From: Lunularia cruciata
Taxonomy: Eukaryota > Streptophyta > Marchantiopsida > Lunulariales > Lunulariaceae
Assembly (NCBI GenBank): GCA_948567375.1
Contig: OX419762.1
Span: 9,492,001 to 9,556,000 of the forward strand
Direction: 5' to 3'
DNA: 64,000 nt
A program made the position numbers and the translations under genes. Numbering within the stretch: position 1 is the stretch's first letter; the number at the start of each line of letters is the position of its first letter. This document shows positions 36,676-49,684 of this stretch, in pieces. The notes under the pieces are model-generated. The model searched no databases. It saw only the letters and a list, made by a program, of their open reading frames with translations, and was not told the DNA's origin.

Positions 36676-38870
36676 TCATCGACGCCCGGCAGGAGGATTC
36701 TTCCGAATTTGGGCAAGCCTTTTGGCTTCATGACTGCATCCACATAAAACCGGCAATTAGATCGTGTGCAGACCCCAGTCTCGTGCGAAAAAAGAAATTC
36801 TCAAAAACATATTTAGCTAAAGATGTGAATTGATTGCTTGCGATGACTGCCAGAGCTGTACTACTAGTCACTATGTCTTGAGAAGAAAGCCACTGAAGTA
36901 AGCAACGAGAAATTAAAATAAGTGTTGAAACAGAAGGAAGAGTAACCATTGTTAAAATCATTTGACTGCTAAGAAGCAGTATGACGTGAAAATCGGGCTC
37001 AAGCTTTGCTCACCTGGCAGCATACTCCATTCTTGCTTTCTTCATCAGACGTCCTTTCGGAACTGGATCACCAGCCTTTACGGCAAACCGAGATGAACCA
37101 CTACCACCACTGAACCGGTTACCAGTAGATCCGCCTGTGGTCATCCAACAGTAGCATATAACTTAGATTCAGTACAGTTCTCCACACACCTTGCCAGCAG
37201 ATCGGGTTGACCATCGAAAAACATTCCAGAAACAGTCTACGGCCACCTGTATATATTTTTATAACAAAAATTAGCTTGTATACAGAAAAGTACTAAGATG
37301 TAGGTACCAGTAGACCCGAAGTTTCTCTTCTTGGTCGGAGGAGGCATTAGTTCAATTTGCTGAAGCTTGCGACTGTCCTTCTCTACAATTCCAGACGATG
37401 ATCTCCAAGGAATCAGTCGCAACAAAGTTGAAGCTCACCATCCCACATCTACGTCTCTAACTCCAGATAAAATTCAGATCATCTCGACTGGACTCCTCTC
37501 CTACATATGTTGCGACAACAAAAAGCTCCTGAAACTTCTAAGACAGTTACAATGCATCCAGCAAATTGTCAAAAGTCACATCTTAAATGATTGACAGACC
37601 TTATTGACTACATGACTCCTTGGAAAAATTAAATTTGCTCAGAGACTCACTCTCTGAGGATTCTCTGTACAACTCCTTGAGGCGTTCCACACATTTCTTC
37701 TCAACATCATCTTGCTCCCGAAGTTTAGCCTTCATTTAACGCCAAGCACTTTGTCAGAGGTTCAGGGTCCCATCAGCTTGCGGACATGTCTATTCCACCT
37801 TAGAAGCAACATGACTCGTTGACTGCCTTCTTAACCTTTGGATTCACTTTTGGATCCAGAAACGACATTAAGACTAAGTCGAGATTGGGTGCTTCTAGCT
37901 TAGTTATTTAACTCGCTTGAAGTTGAGAACTAACACAAGGATTTTGGGCCGGCCATTTCAACGCAAAGGTCGTTAGACAGCACAACTTTAGCCAAAGTAT
38001 ACGTCAAGTACAGAGAATCAGGAAATACCTGGTACAGGGCTTTCCATTTGAAGAACTTGTTGGTCTTCTTCATCCTGTCCATGACTGTTTTCACATTCTC
38101 GTCTCCGAACTTACGAGAATAATGGTTAAGCCAAAGTTCATTGGTAATGGGACTCAAATCTCTGCCCTGCGCATCCAAATCACGTTCAATCTGAGTCTTT
38201 ATATTAATCACTATCCCACTTCAAGTAGCACGCACATACTATTCCCCAGTAGACAACCGCAGTTTCGTGGAAGACGACGCAAGCCTGCCACTTCAGATTT
38301 ACAGTGCAGCAACTAGGACGGCAACCAGCGTGCGAACTACCTACGGACATGCGCGTAATCCAACAGAAATTTTCCCATCCTAGCATAGTGAAACGAAGAA
38401 TCCAAACCAACCTTCACCTTGGTAGTGTCTTCAATTTTGAGCAGCTGCTCAGCTGTGCAATGAGGCAGAATGGTCTTAAGGAGTCGGGCATCAGTGTGCC
38501 CCACATCTCCAATAAAATCGAGGTTGTCGATAGCGCTTCGCACACACAACTCCTCCAAAGCAGGCGGTGCTTTGAAAGGCAGCATAGCTGATAGCCAAAA
38601 ACCAAATCACCGTAGCAACACAATTAGAACTCAAACCTTGCTTGCTCTAATCTACAGGATGCATCCGAACTCTCTACTCCTCCCAATTAAGCCGCACTCA
38701 AGAACGATTAGAAACGCCAGCCTAAATCTCCTGAAACGCGTAGGGAAAGACCTAGCTCTCCGAATTCGGAGTCTCAAACTCCACAAATATCAAAACCAGC
38801 CGGAACACACACCAGCTCGCTCACGTCTGAACCGGTGCTCCGATCCGGACTCCTTGGGCGCCTTCGGCAT
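36676..38870 (-). CDS. Elongin A (Pol II elongation factor SIII subunit A)
   Basis: Exons (minus): 38870-38825, 38587-38418, 38166-38029, 37729-37651, 37382-37308, 37134-37014, 36733-36676; 687 nt, 228 codons before TGA. All introns are GT-AG and phases match. Residues 25-34 (ALEELCVRSA) fit the BC box that binds Elongin C. PHCTAEQL (about 57-64) and GRDLSPIT (73-80) followed by LW..Y are the F-box-like signature of Elongin A. A charged helical stretch (119-144) and a basic MKKARMEYA motif near the C-terminus complete the plant form, which is much shorter than animal Elongin A. With Elongins B and C it stimulates Pol II elongation and can serve as a cullin-based ubiquitin ligase receptor. Nuclear. 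Confidence 0.85.
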
Positions 38871-40255
38871 GGCTGCAATCAGCTGCTGGCCGTTCCCCCC
38901 ACCTTAGAGTCTTAATCCCTCGAAACCCAGCTGCAATTGCCAAACGTTCGTTGCAATTGCAAACGAAATCTCTCGGGCGTCTCTAGGAAGGGGAACCAAC
39001 AGCCGAAGAGGAGCGTCGAAAAGAAACAACTCCTTTTGGCCTGTCAAATCACCGTGCCCCGCCTTCTTCAACCCTGGGGTACAGTGTCAGGAGCAGATCC
39101 ATCCTCTCAACGCCAGCAGCACTCGATTTCCGATAACCTACTGGAACCAGCCGGCTGGCATGACAATCTCGATAATTTTCCACAGGAAATGATCGATCCG
39201 TCGGTCCTGGCTGGCAATCTGTCCCCCTCACTCACTCAATTCAGCGGACACCCTCGAACAAAAATGTACAAAATCCAACAGTTTCCTCTGCAACAGCACT
39301 GCACTACACTCGAGTGCTTGCGATTGCTCGAGATGGGAGACGCTCCGCTCCAACTTCTCATAAAAGCTTATGTCCACCACTTACCTAAACTACTCTCCCA
39401 TTTTCATTTCCGAAATTGGAAATTTGGAAGTTTTACTGTTCTGGCTTTTCGGCTTCCCGGCGCCCCGTACTTGACGGTGCCGGTCAAGTTTGTCCCTCGT
39501 GGACAGGGCATTTTACCCGGCTAGTAGTGCCGAGAACAACTGAACTCAGCTTCGCCCCGGCCGATATCAGAACAGTCAGTATCGTAACACTCTCGGTCGC
39601 AGAAGCCGGTAGATTCCAACAAACGTTCTTTGAAATTGCGGGAGCAGTGCCCGGTATCTTTCACACTAATACGGACGGACCACGGTCTTGATCGGTTTGT
39701 TGACGTGTCCGCTCAAAAAGTCCATGATCAGTGCCCGAAAACCACAATCCCTTGCGTGACGTAGAAAGCGAAGTCACAGATGTAACCATGCAGGGATGTA
39801 GAAGAACGAAATCGAAACCCGAATGAACGTCAAATTTCCACAAGTTACCGGTAAGACTCGGAATTGCATCCCAGTGATTGTCTTGTCCTTTCATTTTTAG
39901 TGCAACCTAGCTGGCACTGCCGACGCCGTGACAGACAGACAAACGTGAGCCTGTCTCGGCTAACAGACTGCGACGAAACTCGGTCTACAGTGTCGACGTC
40001 TCATGCGGAGTCACTGACTACACTCATTGTCCACATCACCGTCACGACGCCGTGCCAGTCGCTCGCTAAACTCGCCCGCCGGTTACTGACGTTTTGGGTT
40101 TGGGCTCAGCTCAGCATGTGCTGAATTTCACCGGCATGTGGAGAACGGGGAAAAGCGCGGGTTTCGGTTTGCTGCAACGGGGTTTAGCTACTGTGCCTAC
40201 CGTTAGTGGACGTCAATGCTACTGTGGCTCACAGTGCCGTAGCACTTTTGTGAAG
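38871..40255. other. Upstream region of Elongin A
   Basis: Contains the promoter and 5' UTR of the minus-strand gene. A 195-codon plus-strand open frame (38937-39524) begins with TTG, not ATG, and has no recognisable motif. I regard it as likely chance in GC-rich DNA. Confidence 0.4.
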
Positions 40256-40259
40256 TACT

Positions 40260-40750
40260 GAAGGTGGAGCAACCATCTCTCATCCATCATCTTACTTTTA
40301 CGATAGAAGGTACTGCAAGCAGGCAAGGAACCAGTTATAATCCTTGCAGGGATACTACAGAAGGAACATAGATATTTGAGCTTAGATATTTGGACTTATT
40401 TAATCTATAGGTGTTTGGATTTTCCTCTCTCTTTCATGTGTGTCTACTGGGCTATCACTAGTCGGCTTTTTCTGTTTCCGGGACAGAAGCTTACAATTTC
40501 TACTGGTTGCTGTTTCGTCCATTATCTCACTTTTACAAGAGCAGGTAATGCAAGCAGGCCAGGACTCCGTTCTATTCCTATGCAGGGGTATTAAAGAAAG
40601 AGATACGTCTTTCTAAGCAAATCATGTAGAGGAAAGATTTTGCAAAATTTATTCAATCTTTAGATGTTCAATTTGCCTGCCTCTTCTATTTATGTCTACT
40701 GCTATTAATTGTCGGCTTTTTCTGTTGCGACGACAGAAACTTAAGCGTTT
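40260..40750. repeat. Diverged tandem duplication, about 235-250 bp
   Basis: Two copies start near 40260 and 40500, sharing 'tactgcaagcaggcaagga' versus 'taatgcaagcaggccagga' and 'gtcggctttttctgtt' (40461 and 40711). No coding potential. Confidence 0.75.
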
Positions 40751-41145
40751 TACTGCTTGTTTTGTCTCTTTTGAGGACGGTTGTACTATGGCCCTCTCCA
40801 AGCATTGAAACAAATGAAAATATTATAAAAAAGATATAAACTAAATTTAACATCCAGAGTATCTAAGTCCAACAAGGTACGAAGACCTAACCTATGGATT
40901 TATATGTAAATCAAGTCATCAATCTAGTGGAGGACAAGCTGAGTGCGTTGCCATCATATATATATATATATATATATCACGTGTACGTTACTTCATCAGG
41001 CAAATCACTTGATCAAATTCCAGATTGAAAATTGATCATTCGAGGCCATAGATCGGGTCTCACTGCTTATTCTACGCTGAAACATATATTTACCGCAAAT
41101 CACGAACATTTACGTGATACCTTAGGGTTTCTCAAAGTTATAGCC
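40751..41145. other. Intergenic DNA with TA run
   Basis: A short TA microsatellite lies at about 40956-40978. Nothing else recognised. Confidence 0.6.
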
Positions 41146-41396
41146 GGTCAATAACAGTAGTGACAATAACAACCGTGACAATTAACGGTATGTTCATATG
41201 AATTAAAACTACTACAAATAAAGCATAGAGCCAGAATAAACAAGTTTAATGGAAAGAGTATTTGATAAGCAGGTCAATTTCAGTAGTGACCAAAACAACA
41301 GGGACAATTATCAGTATGTTCATATGAATTAAAACTACTACAAATAAAGCATAGAGCCAATATAAACAAGTTTAATGGAAACAGTATTTGATAAGG
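41146..41396. repeat. Tandem 126-bp repeat, two copies
   Basis: Copies start at 41146 and 41272 and are about 90 percent alike, with the landmark 'tatgttcatatgaattaaaa' at 41190 and 41316. Confidence 0.9.
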
Positions 41397-42930
41397 CTAC
41401 TTACCTCATGCTTATGTAAGTAAGTATTCTTCTCCTTTAATATTGTCTGTTGACCAACTTACCTTCTCTGCACGGTTCTCTCTTCCTTGACTTTCTCATC
41501 TCGTCGAAGAGCTATTGATAAGAGGATTCTGGGAGTCTTTGGTGATATCATCGGACTAAAGATATTTGAGTGTATTTCTTGATATTCTTATCATGCCATT
41601 TGTAGCATTGCATCTAGATTGCTCGGACACATGAGTACTAGTGATAGTAGTTAAAGGTATTTTGGCAATTACTCATAGACTACTTTTTGACGGTTAGATT
41701 TTGTGTTTAGGGTATTGACCTCGTGGTGGGGCCCATCATCACTTGCACCAATTGCACCGGCGAATATGCCATCAACGGGACCGTTAGGGTGAGAACTAGG
41801 TCGAATTAGGAGTATACCTTGGAAGTGCAGTTCCAAAGAGCTCACTTCTTTGTTGTTGAGCCTTTGAGTTCTTGACTAGAGTGGATAAAAGCCTACGAGC
41901 GTCCTTTGGAGTCTCTTAGCTAGAGTGGGTGTGGCTTGATTGTAATCAATGCACAATTGTTGGCAGATCATGAAGTGACAAATCAAGTATTGATCTGATT
42001 GAGTGTGAGTCAAGTTGTGTGAACAAACTGATTATAATAAAGAAGTGTGGGGGGAAATCGGGTGCAAAAATTGAGGGTGGTAGTGGTATCTCCAAGCCTG
42101 GTGGATTGTGAGTGGTGATTCTGATTTCCTTGTGAGTGATTGTGTGTGGAAGCGCTAGCCAAATAGAGAGAGTCAATTTCAAGCGGTAGTTGTGATTTTG
42201 AGCTTAGGAGAAACACAAGACCAATCTGGTGCAAGTTAAGCTCAAAAAGTGAAATAGAAGGTGGATTTGGGAACCCGTTCTTGCAAATTAGAAATTTGAT
42301 GATCCTCATCTTTCCAATTTGGCTCAAATGAAGAGTTAGCGGAGGATTTGGCAGTCAACCAATTTAGAGATTTATGTCAGATTTTACGTCAGATTTTGTG
42401 AAGGGTTTACGACAGATTTTGGCAAGAAGAACTTTGATCCCATTCTTGATGATCCTCATAGTTCAGGAAGTAGATAGGTAGTCCAATTATATCAAATGCC
42501 AAATAGTAGCAGAGTCAGTCCGATGTTGATTCATGAGATGGGAGTATTTTTGTTTAGCCTTCTTGTGATTGGATCTCCTCCATTCTCTACTTCCTATTTG
42601 TGCACCATTTTTGTGTGAGGTGCACTAAATTTAGAGCATTGGTGCTTTGGTGTGCTTTTGATAGTGAGGTTGGAGTGACAACTAATCAGACTACATGTGT
42701 TTCTCTTTGGTGAGGTATGAAATGATGACTTGTAGACCGTGAGAGTGCATGTTGTGATGGTAGGTTATAGGTTGCCCTTTCCCTTAGTGTAATTGTAGTA
42801 GTTAGAGTTACATTAATTGGTGATGTTTAGTTGGTGGTGTTGGCACTTGGAAGGTATTGGCACTTGGTGGTGTTAGCACTTGGTTGCAAAGGTTACAATT
42901 GTGAGTTGCAATTCTTGGTTACTTTGTCAT
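41397..42930. other. Probable 5' flank or 5' LTR of the second gypsy element
   Basis: No gene recognised. Composition (G-T rich, few ATGs) resembles the element that follows. Short repeats occur at 42374-42425 ('cagatttt' units) and 42830-42885 ('ggtgttggcacttgg' units). I could not match it to the element's 3' end, so LTR borders are not claimed. Confidence 0.3.
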
Positions 42931-43539
42931 GAAGGAGTTCTTTGGGATTTTAGATGAGATAGCATTACAATACGCAGTGGGTTTACTTGGAGTGGCGCTT
43001 GGTATCAACTTGTATCTCAAGTCCCAATGAGGGAGGAGATTGACTCTAAGTTGGACTTTGACACAAGAGCTGACCCAATTGAGAGCGCACTTGGTGTGTT
43101 TGCACCATTGTTGTGGGACATGGACGAGATCTATGGGGCCTCCAAAGGCCCCAAGTGTTACTTTAGTACAATGGGTACTAGTGAGTTGGATGACTTCATC
43201 TAGGAGTTCAATAGTTGGTGTCACATGTAGTAGATGCGGAACCCAACCTTGTTCACACTCTTCATGGCATGGAAGTGGTTTTTTTAGCATTTGGAGGGTC
43301 CGTCAATGGACAACTACAATGAGTTTAGGAGAGCTCACTTGGAGGAGATTGAGCTACGGAGACAATATTAGTCTTTGAACTATATCTCCATTATGTCAAG
43401 CTTAGTTTCTAGGGGTAGACTGGCTATACCCATGAGTTTTAGCTCTAGTAGTGTTGATGGATCTCTTGGAGATGGTGCTACTACGAGTGGAGGTACTACT
43501 ATAGGAGGTGGTGTTGTATTGGGGTTTAACCTCATGGTG

Positions 43540-44100
43540 GAGTTCTTCTAGTATTTGAGGCAAAATTACCAAGGAGTGCGGACTGACAAGCTCAAGAGCT
43601 TGCAGGAGTTCTAGCAAAAGGTTGGAGAGAGCATACGCAAGGCATACACTCACATGAGATGGCTGATTAGTTTTACTCAAAGAGTTATTGGGGCCCAAGC
43701 AGTCTAGTTTTGGTATGGGATATTGGACAAGGAGTTGTGACATAGAGTACATGATGTTACATTGTTATAGGCTACTTCACCTACTTTGACAATGATCTTA
43801 AGCTTGGTTGAGTGTATAAAGCTCAACATGATGGAGGAGAGTGGTGATATTTGGATTTGGTAGGGAGATCTCATCCACAGTTGTTATTTCTTCCAAAGTG
43901 CAGCAGAGTGCACCATGCCATGTTGGTTTCCAAGGATAGGGTGTACAACCTAGATCATATGGAGCGAGTAGAGGGCCTAGTGTTGTTAGACCCTTACCTT
44001 CATTTTTAGGTCAACAACCAATGAGTGGTGGTGTTGCTTGTTGGACTTGTGGTGGACCTCACCATAAGAGAGAGTGCACTTAAGGTAGCAGACTTGATAC
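43540..44100 (+). pseudogene. gag C-terminal half with zinc knuckle
   Basis: The frame with KLKSLQEF (about 43588) runs through stops into a helical stretch with SLVECIKLNMMEE. A knuckle C-W-T-C-G-G-P-H-H-K-R-E-C is encoded at 44039-44077, a CX2CX3HX4C variant known from this kind of gag. Confidence 0.65.
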
Positions 44101-44633
44101 CTTTGGTGCATCATAGCCAGCATAGAGATAGTGCGACATTGCCACAGATTAAGTCACACTAGTCATTGGTGCTTTGACCTACACCCAGAGTTACGGAGTG
44201 GTAGGGCTACTATGGTAGGTGGTAGAAGAGCTCCAAGGTCATGGAGGATGAGGTGGTGGTAAAAGATCCACACCTAATAGGGATGCAATACTTGCCCTTA
44301 CGTATGATACAGCTATGGCTACTCGCATTGAGCAGTTGGAGCAGAGATTGGCTAGCATGGTCATAGTTGAGAGGAGATCAGATTTGAGTGCTGAGGCTTC
44401 CACATCATATGCAGGTGATAGAGACGTCTTTGACTTCATGTATAGAGCAACATAGGTGGATGCATCTGCTGCAGTGACTAGGAGTGTAGTATGTGCTACA
44501 GAGCCTAGATGAGCATTAGTGGAGTTGGACACACAAAGAGGAGAGGCTAGTAGGCAGGTCAGACTTCCCTAGTCTTTTACACTATCTAAGGCACTACAAA
44601 CAACACCCATGGCTCTTAGACATCCTAGTGCAT

Positions 44634-45401
44634 GTGTGTGTAATACCAAGAGCTAGCCACATGATCTAGATGTAAAATTTGGTTTGGTAACATCTAGAAT
44701 GATGTTATACATGATGGTCAAAATAGATCATATAGAAGTATCACCAAAAGGGTACTTCTACTAATAGGGCAGAAATTGAAATAGACTTGAAAACCTTAGA
44801 ACCAATAGCTAAACATATGATTTAAAGGTGAGAAATTTTTTTGGTAACATTTGAAAGGATGTTCTACATGATGGACTAAATAGATTAGAAAGAGGTATCA
44901 CCAAACGAGGACTTCTACTAATAGAGTTGGAACCAAAATATGTCTGAAATCTTTAAAGGCAATTTTGGAGGCCTAAACGGATAAATTAGGCCTCAAAAAT
45001 ATGCAAATTTCCCACATCCAAATGGAAGAAAGGCTAGCCTTCCCTCCCCCTAGTTTTTCTCATTGAGAGCTTTCCAATGGTACCTCACCCATGTGATTTT
45101 GAGATTCCTACAAGAAGATTCCCTTAAAGATTCCCTTTGTTCAAGGCTTCTTTGACCAACCAGATAGGACTTGGACCAACTTATCACCCATCCAAGTAAG
45201 TAATCCAAGGGTGGAGCTTTCCAACATGTCACTTATCTATGTGCCTAATTCTATTGTGGAGCTTCCTTGGAGTAGATCCTCTTTGTTTATATAATAAAGA
45301 GAAGGTGCTCCTTTGGGGCATCGAAGGTTTGAGTGTGAAATTGTGTGTTTCTCATAGTGTGTTTCTTCTCAGGTCTCATATCCTCAGAGTATTATAGTGT
45401 G
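44634..45401 (+). repeat. Solo LTR of the chromovirus family, with near-perfect TSD
   Basis: 44639-45396 (758 bp) matches the LTRs at 11763 and 17598 end to end, including the internal 156-bp duplication, the CCTAAACGGAT block and the TATA region. It ends in GTATTATA instead of GTATTACA. Flanks ATGTG (44634-44638) and GTGTG (45397-45401) differ at one base. No internal region follows, so it arose by recombination between two LTRs after inserting into the older gypsy element. Confidence 0.85.
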
Positions 45402-45847
45402 ATAGGTGGTGATGGGATGCATGATAGACTACCTAATAGTCAACCACCTGCTACTACACATACTAAGTCTAGCACGATGTTATGGCTAACTTAGTTGATT
45501 ATGCACTTTCCTTTATTCTCAACTAGTGACATGTTTACCTTGGAAGTTGACCCAACCCTAGTTTTTGATTGGCTGCCATGCTTTGTGAGAGTAGTGATGA
45601 TGTGGTCCCTACTACTAGAGCAAAGGTGGTTGATAGTGGAGCTGACTTGGTTGAGGAGCATGGGATCTGCTCAACAACTAGTGGTTTATGGTAGGTAGCA
45701 ACTTCTAGATTGGAAGAGTTACCAACTAGACTGGCCTTTGAGCAAGCATGGTTTACACCTGGGGTTGTCTTGTTGGATAATTAGAGGGGAATTTTTTGTT
45801 TGGTGGGACCTTTAGGGAAGGTCTATACACAATAGATGGTCTTACTT

Positions 45848-45859
45848 GACTCTGGTGCA
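45848..45859 (+). other. Retroviral-type protease active site
   Basis: Encodes D-S-G-A in the context VLLDSGAQPLMLE, the catalytic aspartate motif of the second gypsy element's protease. Unlike the 14.3-kb copy, this motif is intact. Confidence 0.7.
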
Positions 45860-48179
45860 CAACCTCTTATGTTGGAGAAGGCTATAGTTGTTGGTCTGGA
45901 GTTACGGAAGTCCAATATGTAGAGGTGTCCATTTCAAATCCAAACATCTTTAGGTGGTGGTTATACACAGTACACCACATGTGGAGAGCTTGTTGTTCAC
46001 ATTCAGCCCGGCCATCCAATTGATAGCTCTATGGTGAGAGCTCAGGCCATTGCAACGGTAGTTGAGTATGATGTGTTAGTTCGGAGAGCAATGTTATATC
46101 TCATGGATTTCAATATAGACTATTGGGAGCAGAAAACCTCCTATAGACCAGGTTGGTAGTCTGGTGAGAGATGAGTATATTGCCTACCAATAAGCTTCAA
46201 TATTGGTAGTCTTGGCTCACTATAGTTTGGGACCATGACGGCATCAGTTTCGGCTTTCAATGGTGTTGTTACTTGGCCCAATGACTTATTGGAAGGGAAT
46301 TCCCATGTAGAGGATACTCCAATGCCAAAGGAGATCACTTGAATTTAGAGTATGAGTGGGATTGTTCCATCCACCTTGAATGTTCTATTGTGGAGTTCAA
46401 AGGAGGCATTGGAGCAACATGTAGATTAGTTGGTGTAGTACATTTGGAGTGAAGCCTTTGTACCACTAGGAAACCACTGTGAGGATGAGCCTCTATAGTT
46501 GATTACCTGGACACCTTTGGATCCCACACTCATTACTTGGTAGTATCCAATAGAGGGAGTATGTCTATTGGAGTTGTTTGGTGGGATTAGCATTGGACTA
46601 GTTGCGATACCACATGTTGGTATACAAGTACAAAAGTACTTGTATGTGGAGAGAGATGAGATTGTTGGGCAAGTCTCTCTCCATCATGTGGCACACTTGG
46701 TCTATTGGTATCTTGAGTTATTACCAATGTTTGCAGTTAGGGGTTACCAGAAGGCCCTACTAGTAGACATTTCCTTGTTGGGAGCACATGATTTGGAAAG
46801 ACATGGTCTTGTTCATTTGGTGATTTTTGGATGGCCATGTTAGGGACATACACATGCTGGCCAAGCCTTGGGTTTTTAGGATCTTTATTCTGGTGTGTTT
46901 TGGGAGATGTTATGGATACTACAACATCGCTAGGTTCATCAATCCATTTCTCCAACTTACATTTTGGAAAACATCTCTTTGATGGGTGATTCTTGCACTC
47001 GGGTGGCGGTACACATTAGGTCCATTCTTGGATGGGACCTACCATGTTGTTAGATGTAGCTAGAGTGGGATCACGGGCTCATCATCTTTGTCTTTGGTGG
47101 ATGAACCTCTTCCCCAAAGAGGTTCTACAATGTGCTAATGATGGGATTCAATGACTAGACCACATCATTGTTGATGATATCTTGGATGTTAAGCATCGGT
47201 CTCAAATGGTGGTTGTGGCTGATAGGTCACCTATGGTAGTGGTGAACCTAATTGGACAACCTAGAGCCGCTTTTCCCACAATTATGAGTTTCCACAGGCT
47301 TCCATGCTTTTTGAGAAGGAGGTCCTGGATTGGTATGGGATTCACAATTATAGTAGTTGGTGGAGCCCAACACCAATGAGAGAGAGCAGGCAATGGCTTT
47401 TTGCATTGGTATTACTGCTACTCCAACAATGTTAGAGGTATCCAAGCATCAAGTGTTAGGTCAGGCTATGGACATGAACTTTTTGACTTGGATTGTGAGC
47501 CTTGGCGTGGTAGAGCAGCGTAGGGTGCAGTTGATATGCATCACCACTCAAGCACTTGTGAGCCTTGTGCCTATCAAGATGATTCATGCATATGCTAGGG
47601 GTGATGGACGAAGTGGACAGGGTATTCTTGGGACACAGCCAATGGCTACTAGGGAAAGTGATCTACTTGGAGTCCATCCAAGTGAGTGTGGGCTACTTGG
47701 ATTACATCTTTGGTCTACTTAGGATGCAACTAGAGGACGTATAGAGCTTGCAGCCAGATTGGAGAGAGTTTTTCACACTAAGATTGGGACCTCTTGTGGT
47801 TGGGAGCATGACACTCCCATGGGTCTAGTGTAGCAGCCAATTAGTATGTCTTCCACTCCTACGACAATTATAGAGGATACTTGGGAGCCAAATCTTGGAC
47901 CCAAGCTTACAAGAGAGGAAAGAGAATGGGTTTGGAGGTTCTTGAGATGCTACATGAGTTGTTTTACCTTCAAGATTTGGGTGCTCTAAAAGGACCTAAT
48001 ATACTGGTTGATATGACTAGTGATACATTAGTTTTTTGATGTCTCTATCAATATAATGACATGAAGAGAGCATTGACTTAGAGCCAGAGTAGTGATCTTT
48101 TTGAGGCTAGTTTGGTGGAGATTTCACATAGAGAGTATGCATTACCTATAGTGATATAGCCAAGAAGGATATGCATGGC

Positions 48180-49180
48180 AACTACACAAATAGGCAGATG
48201 TGTGGAGATTATCGTCCTATCAACTAACATATTAGGGTTATTTAGTATGTCATGCTTACATTGAAGGAGATTGTTGATGCAATTGGGCATGCAAAGGTCT
48301 TCAGTACTTTGGATCTTTGAGTAGGATATCATCAGTTGCCGATCAAGGAGGAGGATAAGTCCAAGATAATATTTTGGGTGTTATTGATCTTCATAGTAAG
48401 GATGTGTTATATCAATGGAGGTTCTTACCATTTGGGTTAAAGAACACTCTTGCCGAGTTCTAGAGGGTCATGGATAGGATCCTAGCTAGATCAAATTTTG
48501 CTTGGTGCTAAATTATGACATTTTGGTCTATAGCACTATTATGGAGGAGCACGTGAGACATTTGTTGGAGGTTTTTAAGAGGTTGAGATCTCATGGACTC
48601 AAATTACATCTTGGGAAGTGTAGGTTCTTACATAAGCAGGTTGAGTATTTGGGTCACATTATCTACCTTGGAGGTCTTAGTGTTCAGCAAACCAAGGTGG
48701 AGGCTGTTGCGCATATTCCTCAACCTACGGATGTGAACAGAGTATGAGCATTCCTTGGGTTGGCAAACTTCTATCGCTACTATGTTAGAAGATTTACTGC
48801 CATTGCCAAGGCCTTGATGAAGTTGACCAAGCTTACATAAGAGTGGTGTTGCAAAGATGAGCAAGCGAGAGCTTTTGTAGAGCTCAAGGAGAGGTTGACA
48901 TCTACTACTATTTTGAGGAGGTTGATCAAAGGGCGACTATTTCAAGTTCACACTAATTGGAGTATGTTGGGGCTTGGAGCAATGCTCACCCAACATGATG
49001 ATGAGGGGAAGGAGTTTGTGGTGGCCTATGCTAGTCGCTCTAACAATTTGGCGAAAGCAAAGTATAGTTTATATGAGTGAGAGCACTTGGTAGCAATTTG
49101 GGCAGTAGCACATTTCCGATGTTACCTATTTGGTAACCCCTTTACTCTCATCACTAATCATTAGCCACTGAAATGGTTTG
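48180..49180 (+). pseudogene. Reverse transcriptase and RNase H remnants
   Basis: RT motifs in order: NRQMCGDYRPIN (48191), STLDL-stop-VGYHQLPI (48302), then LNYDILVYS (48505) where YIDDILVYS would carry the two catalytic aspartates; one Asp is replaced. Next come KCRFLHKQVEYLGHII and AFLGLANFYRYYV. RNase H follows with YASRSNNLAKAKYSLYE and AIWAVAHFRCYL. Numerous stops and frame changes. Confidence 0.75.
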
Positions 49181-49684
49181 ATAGAGTTTGACAAGCTTTC
49201 AAGGAAGCTTGCATGATGGGCTCTGATTTTTCAAGAGTATGATTTCACGATTATTCATAGACTTGGAATGGTGAATGGTGATGCATATGGGTTGAGCATA
49301 AACCCATGTCCCAACCAACATTATCAAACCAGAGCACATTGGCATGGTGAGATAGATGAGGAGTGATGCTAGGTTAGCATGCATCTACCTTTCTCTATAT
49401 ATTTTTTCAAACTTTGGTGGTATTTCTCTTATTGCATACAAGAGGAGTTATTGAGGTCATAGATCAAGAGAGTGGAGATAGTAGTATAGTTCAGCAAGAT
49501 ATTCATGATGATGTCTTAGTGATGGACTATTTTTGCACTGGTGTTGTGGGTGGCACAGTTGGGGCCAAGGAGAGAAGTCTTGTTCTTCAGCAAGCCAATG
49601 GTTCAGATTGGAGGGTAGACACCTTCTACATGTATGGGAGGATGGTAGAGTGTGAGTAGTACTACTTTCATCTCAAAGACCATA

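Noticed and set aside
38937-39524. 195-codon plus-strand open frame upstream of Elongin A
   Set aside because: It starts with TTG, has no recognisable motif, and lies in the GC-rich promoter side of the opposite-strand gene, where stops are rarer.
42760-42900. LTR boundary for the second gypsy element
   Set aside because: The short GGTGTTGGCACTTGG repeats do not match the 51.1-kb end, so no LTR pair could be defined.
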